Below are positions 10,967 to 21,203 of a stretch of 64,000 bases of DNA, piece after piece. The stretch comes from Leucogyrophana mollusca (taxonomy: Eukaryota; Basidiomycota; Agaricomycetes; Boletales). The notes under the pieces are model-generated. The model was not told the origin of the DNA. It ran no database searches and saw only the letters and a program-made list of their open reading frames with translations. The position numbers and the translations under genes were made by a program. Location: contig MU266480.1 of assembly GCA_021014945.1 (NCBI GenBank), forward strand, positions 1-64,000, written 5' to 3'. Numbering within the stretch: position 1 is the first letter of the stretch; each line of letters begins with the position of its first letter.

Positions 10967-12580
10967 TCACCCACGGGCTTGGGCGCTTCTGGGGTGACCC
11001 ACTGTGATGGTTGCGGTGCACCTGCGCGGGGCTCCCGCGGTAGCGGTCACGGTCGCTGTCACCCTGGTTCCTGCATGCAGAGGTTTGAACGCCCAGTCAG
11101 GATAGCTCTTGCAACAGGGAGATGTGCAGTCGTAAGAGGAGATAAAACTGTTCATCTTCTCTCTATCAACAAAGGTGTCGATATGAACACATGGGTAGTA
11201 GTTCCTCCACTGTCCTCCCACAGTCACAACAAATGCTTGTTCGCTCATTTGGTGTCCGTAGGCCAAAATGAACTTGAAGTTGGGAGGGGTGGGTTTATAC
11301 ATTAAGCTACCGTCCCCCAACGTGTGTAAGTCTTGCCCGAGAGAGTGCGTGAGGAGCGCAAAGCCCTCTTCAGCGACTCGCACAGTCTGCACTCGAACAG
11401 ATCCCCAAGAATCAGGGAGTGAGAGACGTCCCGAAGCAGGCCACAACGGGATTTTTGTGGTCCCACTAGAGATGATGATGCTCCCCGCAAAGAACTCGTG
11501 ATATTGTCCTGCAATATTTGGAATGTGGGGCACACGAGCGGCCTGATATAGACCGCCCCCACAGTGCTGGAGATAGAGGCCAATGAGATACCCCTCAATT
11601 GAACAGGCAAGCGCTGCGATGTACCCGAGCCGAGTTGTTTTGATGGGAACACATATTTCGACGCCGCTGTTGGTCATGGAAAAATGGGACTTATAATCTT
11701 TATCCTTGATGGTCGATGCAAAGATAGAAAGAAATTCTGTGGGAGAGATTCGGTCGATCGTGGTGGAGCGTTGGAAGTAACTAGGTGATGGAGCAAATAA
11801 GGCTGAGCGGTCGAAATCATCGGATGCCCAGGCAAATATGCTTTGGTCATTCGGCGTCTTCATAATCTCGTGCTGAAGTCGGATGAACGAGTTCTCTCCT
11901 TCCCCATAAATCAATGGCATGTGGACACCGAAGATTCCCATCAACGAGTACGCTCTGTCTTCCACTCTTGTCGTTTGTCTCCGCGAGGCCCATGCCATTT
12001 TCCTCGCGACACTGACTTCTGTCAGTGGTAGAGTCGCCAACAAAACTCGTTCGTCCACACCAGTGATCCTCGCAATAATGGAGCTCAAGCTGGCTTTAGT
12101 GCCGATCTTGACCCAGTCTCCTGCGAAGAATATTACTCTCCGTGGAGCTATCACCTCCTGTAAAGTCCACCCTCTGGTAAACCATTTACTGCGCCGGAGA
12201 CCAGAACATTCCATGGCGGGGTCCTCGTCGCTACGTACGTCTCCCAGATACGCATAGCATACTTCAGCTTCTGAGTACCAGCGATACATGGAGTTTATCG
12301 CTTCTGAAAGCTCCGCGCTGCTGCTCTTATCAATGCAGCAAGTGTCGACCCAGACATATTTGTATCCATCCTCGAGAGCCTGCGTGCAACAGCGATCGAT
12401 CTTTGTAAAATTTGGTGAGTTGGCAGTACGGGGGTCGTTGATGTCACGAAAGGACACTTCTTCGTCGCCCCACACGTGGGAGAGTATGGCATACTTGGGT
12501 TTGTCTCGTGGCTCTTCGAGCTTTAGAGTCGTCGTATTGAGGAAGCGCATGGCCCCAACTGTTGAACAAGAGATGTCCAT
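10967..12580 (-). CDS. HET-domain (heterokaryon incompatibility) protein
   Basis: One long frame of 537 codons, or 527 if it starts at the second Met (12550, MRFLNTTTLKL), which fits the family start better. The HET domain covers about the first 200 residues with its hallmark blocks: YAILSHVWGDEEVSFRDI, YKYVWVDTCCIDKSSSAELS, MYRWYSEAEVCYAYLGDV and WFTRGWTLQEVIAPRRVIFF. The block RVEDRAYSLMGIFGVHMPLI and then YGEGENSFIRLQHEIM follows, as in HET-E/HET-D-like basidiomycete proteins. No NACHT, WD40 or ankyrin region follows; the C-terminal 250 residues show no domain I know. HET domains trigger cell death or growth arrest on non-self recognition in filamentous fungi. It lies inverted between two WW-like membrane protein paralogs. 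Confidence 0.92.
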   Translation of the reverse strand: MDISCSTVGAMRFLNTTTLKLEEPRDKPKYAILSHVWGDEEVSFRDINDPRTANSPNFTKIDRCCTQALEDGYKYVWVDTCCIDKSSSAELSEAINSMYRWYSEAEVCYAYLGDVRSDEDPAMECSGLRRSKWFTRGWTLQEVIAPRRVIFFAGDWVKIGTKASLSSIIARITGVDERVLLATLPLTEVSVARKMAWASRRQTTRVEDRAYSLMGIFGVHMPLIYGEGENSFIRLQHEIMKTPNDQSIFAWASDDFDRSALFAPSPSYFQRSTTIDRISPTEFLSIFASTIKDKDYKSHFSMTNSGVEICVPIKTTRLGYIAALACSIEGYLIGLYLQHCGGGLYQAARVPHIPNIAGQYHEFFAGSIIISSGTTKIPLWPASGRLSLPDSWGSVRVQTVRVAEEGFALLTHSLGQDLHTLGDGSLMYKPTPPNFKFILAYGHQMSEQAFVVTVGGQWRNYYPCVHIDTFVDREKMNSFISSYDCTSPCCKSYPDWAFKPLHAGTRVTATVTATAGAPRRCTATITVGHPRSAQARG

Positions 12581-13266
12581 TCAGCACAAGTTCGAGCCTG
12601 AGTCGGTGATCATGATACTCACATGGATTTTACTCGATTTCAATGACTGTATCGACCTACGGGAGAAGGCGGAGGGAAGCTCTCCGAAAGCAAAGAAAGT
12701 TCCCTCAGATGCGCCAGGATGGGGAGAATTTTGGGCGTGAAGTTTCGAGCTGCATGTATCGAAGGCTACTGAAGGTCGCGGTGAGGATTGGAATCGTGCT
12801 ACCAGATGCCACGGGTCTTTTTGGCTGATTACTACACATGGTATGTCTTGTGCAAAGATCAAGGTTTCGAGTGCCTCTAAGTACTAACGACGAACCCCGG
12901 TTGACCATCATTTACCCTGGCGACGTTTTCTTGTCCTTATGCTCAATCGTGCTGTGTCAAAGAAGCATGAACCCATAGGAACCCATACAGACCAGTGCAG
13001 ACCCGTTGCCAGCTGTGTTCCATACCGTAATGTTCACAACATCCAGTCTCCCGAGCTACTGAACATAATGCAAGGCCCCGATCTCCATTGCCCCATTCTC
13101 AGGCTGGACAGTATTTCGTAAGCGGCCGTGGTAGCGCTAGGGGGCTTTTATAATGGAGGGTCTAGCCTGGGTCTGAACAGAACCTATATCGTTCCCTCTG
13201 CTTTCAACCCCACTTCCTGTACGACCACGTGTTACGAGGCTAGCACCAGAACACCAGCTTAACAGC
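12581..13266. other. Divergent promoter region, HET / WW-like paralog 2
   Basis: Separates the 5' ends of the minus-strand HET gene and the plus-strand WW-like gene. Short frames are open on the minus strand (12581-12862) but have no motif. I see no repeat or RNA gene. Confidence 0.5.
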
Positions 13267-15346
13267 ATGACGAGCCAGGCATCGCATTTAGCGCAAATCC
13301 GTGGTCATAACGCGACTAGGTCTCCTGTCATGTGGTCGAGCAAGGAGTTCCGGAAGCGCGAAAAGGCTAAGGTCGGGACGCCGGCAGGCGACTGGCGTTC
13401 GACGCCACCGCAGGGTGTAGTCCACCCGATGTTCTCGGGATACGAGAGGTAAGCATCATTCCGCCGTGAAGTAAGCCTCGCAGATAATAACACGACTCAG
13501 AGGGGCGAGGTTGCCTCGGTGTTGGTACGAGTACACCAACTTCTTTGGACGCAGTTATTTTTACAATGACTACCTTCGAGTCTGCACCAATGAAGACATG
13601 CATGATCAACGTCTTCGAGACGAACTGTACGCAAAGGTGTACCAAAGTAATACCTGGTCGCAGCAGGATATTGGGAGACGCTGGCATTTCCCCGCCGACG
13701 CCCAACATCTGCTATTTTTTCATAGGAATAATGAAGACTTGTTCCTCACGGGTGTAACTATTTCATGCGCTTCGGGTGGAGTATTTCAATTTCATGGTGA
13801 CGGTGTGTATCCCGCTCGTCCCTTACGCCACTGCTTTACGCTGACAAATGGTGAACAGACGAGTATTATGGTCAACACGAGCTGTGGGCATTTCTGCTTC
13901 ATTATCCCATGCATTACACGGTGATTCCGCCATTTGTTGAAGTGCAATTTTTATGTGCGGTTGCTTATGAAGCATCCGGTAAGTTCTTTGTGCTACAACC
14001 TTACTTTTCTCATCAATTTGCTCTAAGAGCGAGCATCACTGGGCGACAGTACAACCTTTCCTTACACCAACGAAGAATGGGAGACTGTCATGAATATATA
14101 TAATGACCTGAAAGGTAAGCTTTATCGTAATGATGTCTACAACGGATCTTACTGTTCTCAGCACGCCAGGCGGGTCCTGATGGGGATTATGTTGTCCCAG
14201 CCATCATATGGCACATGGCAAGGACGATGCGAGACATCTGGCTTTCGCGTGGATCCAGAAACTTCGGGACGAGACGCGTGCTTATTTCTCGCGATGACAT
14301 TCGCTTGACGTCCCCACGAACGCGAAATGATCGACTGCTTAGCTTCGCGATGGGTGTTTTATTTCTGGGGATGCACACGACATACCTTGAGCGCCTTCGT
14401 GGCGTTGTGCTTGCGGACCACTTGATGTGCGCTCGAGAGTTTAAAAAGCTCTTGGATGCACTGCTGGCTGAGTGGGGTGGTGAGTCCTTTAGGTCAGCCT
14501 GTTACTATGAAATTGAACACGTGATACAGAGTCGAATCTCTTGGTAAGTTCCCCTTACAATTTCGTGAACATTGAGATAGTGCTCACTCATTGGGGGAGG
14601 CTGCTGTATTCCTAGCGTAAGTTGCCCCATAGTAACGTGCTATCTTGCCTCTAACATCCTGCTTCGAACCATAGTGCCAATATCGGTTTTTTAGCTGTCA
14701 ATGTACACCCCCTTCCAGTATGACTGCAATTTACGAGCTAATTTGTCGTAGGACGTCGATTCTATCCAGAGAACAGCATCATTAGCTTCGTCGCTCTTCG
14801 CCGTCAGCAGTCTCGCGGCGGGCGTGCATCATGTTTGGCTGCACAAATCCAAGAATGATATCACATATCTTCAAATTGTGAGCACTTGGCTTGCGGTCCA
14901 CTGCCTATTGCCCTGAATACCTCTATCTCCAGCATGCCTACGTCAACCACAAGATGTTTTCGTTCTCTCTTCAAACGAACTACACAATAACTGCTTGCTT
15001 TTTGTCCATCCCGACTGCTGCACTGCTATGGTCCATTATCAGTTTCTCAGCCTTTCTTGCCATGTATTCCATCCAAGAATCGAGCGAGATCGATGGTGCT
15101 CTTCTCACGGCCCTTCTCGGGGTTGTAGCATTCTGTATCATGGGTGCCCTTTTCTTCTTTTGGCACGTCTGGCGAGACGGTGTCGATGCTATGAAAGGGA
15201 GGGACGTTTCTGGCGTCAAACATTTGAATAATAGAAGCGAGAACGCGAGCGTTATATCGTCGTGGTACAATAACACATCAACAAAGCTCAAGGACGGTAT
15301 CAGGCTACGATTCAAGAAACCGAACACCGACGCGGAGGGACAATAA
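13267..15346 (+). CDS. WW-like membrane protein, paralog 2
   Basis: Starts MTSQASHLAQIRGHNATRS at 13267. An intron (GTAAGC to CTCAG, 13450-13500) leads to the WW-like module CWYEYTNFFGRSYFYNDYLR and then VCTNEDMHDQ; the first Trp is kept, the second is missing, as in the gene at 8510. An exon entering at 13859 reads DEYYGQHELWAFLLHYPMHY and then TVIPPFVEVQFLCAVAYEAS, matching the YPMHYT block of paralog 1. TFPYTNEEWETVMNIYNDLK and RQAGPDGDYVVPAIIWHMAR follow, again collinear with paralog 1. Membrane segments: a hydrophobic exon near 14800 (SLFAVSSLAAGVHHVWLH), then ACFLSIPTAALLWSIISFSA and LLTALLGVVAFCIMGALFFF. Stop 15344-15346. Clear tandem-type paralog of the 8510 gene with the HET gene between them; function unknown. 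Confidence 0.75.
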
Positions 15347-16053
15347 CTTTAAATGGTACGATGAGCTCGTCTGTTTGCAATGGCTGCCTGAATTATAGTT
15401 GCAGATAATGTTGGCTGCCAAAGGCCACTCTGCCGTGGCTCACGAAGGGTTCAAGGAAGCCCGGGTTCCTCGAGACCTGCCGAACACTCGCTGTCACGAT
15501 GTGGCACGGAGGCCTTCAGTTGGGGATAGCAGCTTGATACCATCTTTCTTTTCTTTGCTCGGGTGTGCCACCCCGAAGTCTGCCGATTCTGGCCGCCGCT
15601 GTCAGCACGTCGCCGCGACGCCGTCACCCTCCTTTCGCTCCCACATCAGGCTCAGATGTACACTCGTCCATCAATATTAAGCAGGGTGGAACTCTTGTTC
15701 TTCACCGCCAACCAATAGATGCCAGGTCCACTCAGCCTGACATTTTGAGCCGATATCATGCGCTGGCAACACTGTAGAGCGCAGGCCCCACTATCACCGC
15801 TTTGGAATGGACATTAGCTGTGCATGTCGACTTCATTGTGATCCGTTCAGCGTCTCTGTCGTCTGCTGACCTTTTTTGAGGTCTAGTCCTCTTGCTGACT
15901 TATCGCTTGGAGGATGGAGTGTGACAGGAATTTCCCCGGAATCACAGGACAGGGCAACAAGCCGCGAGAATCGCGTTGTCGTATAGTGTTGCCATCAGGT
16001 GTCTGCCACTGCTGTGGTTCACGACACCGCAGCACAACAAAGCTGCATGAAGG
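15347..16053. other. Intergenic, upstream of secreted peptide gene
   Basis: No gene supported. Short frames are open by chance. The right end is the promoter of the gene at 16124. Confidence 0.5.
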
Positions 16054-16060
16054 TATAAAA
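16054..16060 (+). promoter_or_regulatory. TATA box of the secreted peptide gene
   Basis: TATAAAA, followed by a run of C residues and a pyrimidine-rich leader, 64 bases before the ATG at 16124. The spacing suits a core promoter and a short leader. Confidence 0.65.
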
Positions 16061-16123
16061 GCCCCCCCCCTAATCAGCCTTCATTCCCCAGGCCTCCATC
16101 GAGTTCTTCCATTCTATTCTATC

Positions 16124-16338
16124 ATGAAATTCACTGTCTTGTTCACCTTCCTCGCTGTTGCCACCGCTGTGCTGGCCAACCCTCTCGTTGATGAGAAACG
16201 CCAAAGTGAGTCTTGTCGCTGAGAGCCATGAGTTTACGAGTAGTTACTCATACAGAGCTATATCTAGGTTGCGGTCTTTGCACTCCTTGTGGCTGCAATC
16301 TCCAAGATCCTTTCCCTCCTGACTGCTTCTGCGAGTAG
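16124..16338 (+). CDS. Small secreted cysteine-rich peptide
   Basis: Two exons, 16124-16205 and 16268-16338, give a 50-residue product. The first 18-19 residues (MKFTVLFTFLAVATAVLA) are a classical secretion signal. A short propeptide-like piece, NPLVDEKRQ, ends with Lys-Arg, a Kex2-type cleavage site. The mature part would be SCGLCTPCGCN followed by LQDPFPPDCFCE: six cysteines in 23 residues, an even number suited to three disulphides. The splice is supported because phase fits (82 + 71 bases = 51 codons) and because it places every Cys in one frame. A TATA box lies upstream. Such peptides are common in Agaricomycete secretomes; a role as effector, defence or signal peptide is open. Confidence 0.8.
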
Positions 16339-16941
16339 ATCGCTTTGATGTTGAACCGTACAGGGGGGTATGTTCATATATTATCCCTCTCCCCGCCCAT
16401 GTATGTTGCTCATCGCTGTCACCTCGAAGCTCGTCAGATCCATAGCACACCACATATCGTGGTCTGCAGATTTAATGTTAAATCTTTATAAATAAATTGT
16501 TTGCATTCTCGAGAGTGGAGACCTCGCATCATATTCCGGTTACACCCCACCAACGGATGACCTCTTGTGCAGGAGGTTGCTGCTGAATTGACCGTTTGCC
16601 AGGAATCAAATCCATGTCCGCCAGTTGTGAATGTGGCCTGGAACGCAGTAACTGCTCGGCTAAGGGCTCAGTAAGAATTAGACCGTGGCGAGTCCTCCGT
16701 TAGATCTTGTACTTAGAGCAAGGCAACGGATTTGCTCCCCTATTTGAACGCACTGCGCTGTGAGTGACTCGTGGGCCTCTGGGCTGGGCGCAATGTTCCC
16801 ACGGTCAAGCTATTGGGACGCTTACAGTACTAGTTACTTACACTTGGCAGCTGCAGCATCTCAATCGGTTTCGGCCTTGGTGCTGGACGTTTTTATCTGG
16901 ATGCATTGGAGCCATCTCTTATAATCTTAGTCTGACGTCTT
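16339..16941. other. Intergenic, 5' region of VPS41
   Basis: Contains the 3' region of the secreted peptide gene, including an AT-rich stretch near 16480 that could hold its poly(A) signal, and the VPS41 promoter. No gene seen. Confidence 0.5.
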
Positions 16942-19900
16942 ATGTCTTCGAAACCCAGTCCTCAAAGTCAAGAGGGTGAAGCTCCAGATACTAATTCTAT
17001 AGCGAGCGAAAGCCAGGAAGGATCCGACCCTGCGGAGAGGATGGGAGACATGGACGACGAAGTCGGGAAGACGAATGGACATACCAATGGCATGAATGGA
17101 GCCGCGGACGCCGTAACCGAGTCTCTGAGATTCGACAACGGAGAAACAGAATCGGAGGGCACTCAAGCTGACGAAGATGCAGTAAATGGACACGGGGACG
17201 GAACAGAGACCGTGAGCGAGGACGAAGATGAAGAAGGCGAAGATGAAGAAGGCGAAGATGAAGAAGGCGAAGATGAAGAAGAGGACGAGGAGGACGAGGA
17301 AGAAGATGAGCCGGCATTGAAATATGAACGGATTGGGGGCGCAGTGAACGACCTACTCAAGAAGGACTCCGCTTCCGCACTCGCAATCTCGAATAACTTG
17401 TTGGTGAATTTTTGTAACGTGCTCGTACCCACAAGTACCTCACTGACGCTGCGCTTGTTGTAGGCACTCGGGACCCATAGTGGCATAGTGCACATCCTTG
17501 ACATAACCGGCAAGCGCATCAAGTCTTTCAAACCTCATCAGGCTTCTGTGAGCGACATGTCTATGGACAGCACGGCAGACTTTGTCGCAACTGCGTCTAT
17601 CGATGGTAAGGATGCTTTTGCGCGTGAACTAAGCTCCAACTAAACTCCGTGCCTTCAGGACAGGTCGTCATTCACTCTCTCTCAACGCCAGAATCCTATG
17701 TATTCGACATGAAGCGGCCTATCCGCACCGTCGCTCTCGAGCCAAACTTTGCCAAGAAGACGACTCGGGGGTTTGTTTGCGGAGGTATGGCCGGGACCCT
17801 AGTTTTACGTGAAAAAGGCTGGCTCGGGCATAAAGAGACGGTTCTTCACTCGGGCGAAGGACCCATATGGCATGTTCGCTGGAGAGACCATCTAATAGCG
17901 TGGGCAAATGATATGGTCAGGATTCACTAAGGCAGTTACCATCGCCATCGTGTGCTGACCTTTCTGACAGGGAGTAAAGATCTATGATACACAATCTCAG
18001 TCGCGGATAACATTTATTGATCGCCCAGCTGATAGTCCTAGGCCTGATCTATTCAAATGCACTCTCCATTGGCAAGATGACACAACCCTCCTCATAGCAT
18101 GGGCGGATCACATCAAAGTCGCACGAATCCGTGCTCGTCCACGTACGACAACGACTTCCGCAACGGCGAACTCTCCACCTCTCCTGGTCGAAATCACAGC
18201 CGCGTTTCAGCTCGACTGTATGATCTCAGGGATTGTCCCTCATCCCATGCCGACGCCCTCCCTTCCAAAGGAGAATGGCTCAGTCAAAGGTCTTGCTCTG
18301 ACCTCCTTCTTGATCCTTGCTTATGAGGCTCCCGATACCTTTGGAAACGAGCTCACGGAAGACCGTGCCCAACAAGCCAGAAAGACGGCGGAGCGCCCCG
18401 AATTGCGAATAATCTCGCGCGCTGGCGAGGAACTCACAGCTGACGCCCTCGGTGTGACAAGTTTCCAATCGTGGGGATGTAACGACTACGTTCTCGCTGA
18501 GGCGGACGATGAGTCGATCACTACGCCTTCGAAGTCAGGGAGATGTTATGTAGTTGTCAGTCCTAAGGATATCGTCATTGTGCGGCCTAGAGATAGGAGG
18601 GACCATATCAGTTGGTTGGTCGAGCACATGCGGTATGAAGAGGCTCTCGCGGAAGCCGAGAAACTAAGCGAGGATGAGCGCTCTTCGGATGATACACAAC
18701 CACCTATCGACGCGACGGCCATCGGGGAACGGTACATCAGGCATCTGGTCAACGAAGGTACACGAGGTTCTGACGCAATGAACGAGATTTTGACAAATGT
18801 TGCAGGTGATTTTGTCAAGGCCGCAAGACTCTGCCCCAAAGTGTGCGCTCTGGACGTCAAGCGCTGGGAGGACTGGATATTCGTGTTCGCCCAGAACAAA
18901 GAGTTGCAGGTTTGTTGTCAACGCCATTCTTGAGCAGTTTTCCTTAACCCCGCTGCGCTTTAGGCTATCATACCGCACGTTCCCACTGACTCGCCGCGGC
19001 TAGGTCATCTAGTGTATGAGATGATCCTGGCTCATTTCTTGACTCACGACAAGCAGGTATGTTCATTTTTATCGCAGTATGAGACTGAGGTCCAACATGT
19101 CCTTACGCAGGCACTCCTTCGAACGATACAAGACTGGCCGGGGGCGATCTACGACGTGTCCGCTGTCATAGTCGCCGTCCAGTCTGAACTCGACCAGTCA
19201 CCTTCCTCCTCCTCCAAGGGCACCACCACTCCTGACGCTGTCATTCTGATGGAATGCCTGGCAGAGCTGTACGAGCCACCCGTTATTGCATGTACTTATT
19301 GAAACTTATTTCACTTCCAGATACACAGCCAATCGACAACCTGGCAAGGCACTTCCCTTTTTCCTGCGGTTACGACGTCGGAACGTGTTTGATCTTATTC
19401 GCGAGCATAACCTATTCACGGATGTGCAGGACCAGGCGCTGCTGCTCGTGGAGTTCGACCATGAACTTATGGAGAAGCGGAGGCAGGACGGCGAAGAGAT
19501 CGATAAGGATCACAGCGAGGCCATTACTTTGCTGGTCGAACACACACATTCTATTCCCGTACGTCGTCATTACTCGTACGTTGCCCTCTTAGCTGACCCT
19601 GCTTGTAACATCCAGATCGGTCGAGTTGTGCAACAGCTGCGCAGCCGACAGTACTACCTCTTCCTTTACCTTGATGCGCTCTTCAAGAAGGACCCTAATC
19701 TAGTATCCGATTTTGCTGACCTTCAAGTTCGTGTTATCATTGCTTTTGGGATCGCTTCGGCATCTAACTCGACCTCTACAGGTCACTCTCTTCGCTGAAT
19801 ATGCCACCCCGAGGTTGATTGATTACTTGCGCGCTAGCAACTACTATAACCTGGAAGCAGTAAGAATCCGTCGTGTTTCATGCGGAAAGATTGTTCACGT

Positions 19901-20813
19901 CCATCTAGGCGTACAATGTTTGCAAAGGGCGTGACCTTGTGCCTGAGATGGTGTTTCTACTGGGGCGCATGGGGAACAACAAGAAAGCTCTGACACTTAT
20001 TATCGAGCGCCTCGGCGACGTCAACCGGGTAAGTGACGATTACTTTCTGCATTTAGATGTGTACCAACGTCAGCTTCGACCAGGCTATCGAGTTTGCAAA
20101 GGAACAGAGCGACGAAGACCTTTGGGAGGACCTCCTGAAATACTCAGAAACTCGGCCTGGTGTGTAGCCTCTGTTACCACATAAGATACTTCCTTCTGAC
20201 AACTACTTTAGCCTTTATACGTGGATTACTGGAAAATGTGGGCGCTGAAATCAATCCCATCCGACTCATCCGTCGTATCAAGAACGGCCTGGAGATCCCT
20301 GGACTCAAAGAAGCGCTCATCAAAATCCTTCACGACTTTCACCTGCAGATATCTCTGCTGGAGGGCTGCCAGACCATACTGAACGGTGATGGTTCTGAGC
20401 TCGCAAATACTCGGCTGAAGGGCCAGATGAGCGGCTTTTTCCTCACTGGTGAGTTAAAATTAATGTGTGTCGCAGAATCAGGGTCTGATTCTGCCTCTCC
20501 TGCAGCAAAAATGTGCTGCCCCATATGTACAGAGCCCTTACTGCGCTCGCCGCAGGACCTGTTGCTATTATTCCTCTGCCGACACGTCGTCCATGCCAGT
20601 TGCATAGGCGGCTTAGACGACCTGCCCGACACTGGCTTCGTGAACGTTGGTATCAGAGGGAACGCAATAAGTGCTAAGATTGCTTTGTGAGTCTTCCTCG
20701 TTGTGTGGTAACGACTTGCTGACAACGACCTCCGTAGCGCCTCGGTTGTACGAGCCAAGATCCACCATGGATGCCCAGTGTGTCACAAGAAGGGCGAGGG
20801 CGACCTAACATGA
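16942..20813 (+). CDS. VPS41: Vps41, HOPS tethering complex subunit
   Basis: About a dozen exons encoding a protein of roughly 1,050 residues. The first 130 residues are acidic and disordered. Then comes the N-terminal beta-propeller: ALKYERIGGAVNDLLKKDSA, ALGTHSGIVHILDITGKRIK and VSDMSMDSTADFVATASIDG are the WD-like strands of Vps41. The alpha-solenoid follows, with the clathrin-heavy-chain repeat region (EHNLFTDVQDQALLLVEFDH, YNVCKGRDLVPEMVFLLGRM, ERLGDVNRAIEFAKEQSDED). The C terminus is a RING-type finger: MCCPICTEPLL, LCRHVVHASC and HHGCPVCHKKGEGDLT, stop 20811-20813. Vps41 binds the Rab Ypt7 and directs fusion of vesicles, endosomes and AP-3 carriers with the vacuole. All hallmark regions are present and in order, so the gene looks functional. 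Confidence 0.93.
17224..17283 (+). repeat. 15-bp acidic tandem repeat in VPS41
   Basis: Four copies of GAAGATGAAGAAGGC (the last ends GAG) encode Glu-Asp-Glu-Glu-Gly repeats, leading into a Glu/Asp-only run. Near-identical copies suggest recent slippage and likely length variation between strains. Confidence 0.85.
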
Positions 20814-21203
20814 TTGTGGGCGTTGTCCAATCACCCTGATTTTCTTTCATCTATACTTTTCTTGCATGCCCCTGTATACCCTTGCACTCCCCATTATCAG
20901 TTTTGTTGGTTCTGCTTCCAAAATGCATTTGTCCGTCTGGAGTCGCACGTCCCAATTGTGTGTCAATGTTTGGCAAGAGCCTCTAAAATAAACAGTGGTA
21001 AATGAATCCAGAACCACCATGTGGGCGCCGACACTCGACTTCGATGGGTAGGTAAGTGCAGCATTGCCGACAATCCGCTTCGCGCCATTCGGAAGTGTGC
21101 TCTGGCAACTCAGCACGGCTGCACTGGCAGCAGTTCTCCGGAACGGATTTTTCGAAATTCAGCGGGGATATCAATGAGACAAGTCGGGTCTAATATAAGT
21201 AAA
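20814..21203. other. Convergent 3' region, VPS41 / purine permease
   Basis: The two genes end towards each other here. An AATAAA-like sequence (AAAATAAACAG, about 20984) may serve VPS41. No gene seen. Confidence 0.5.
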
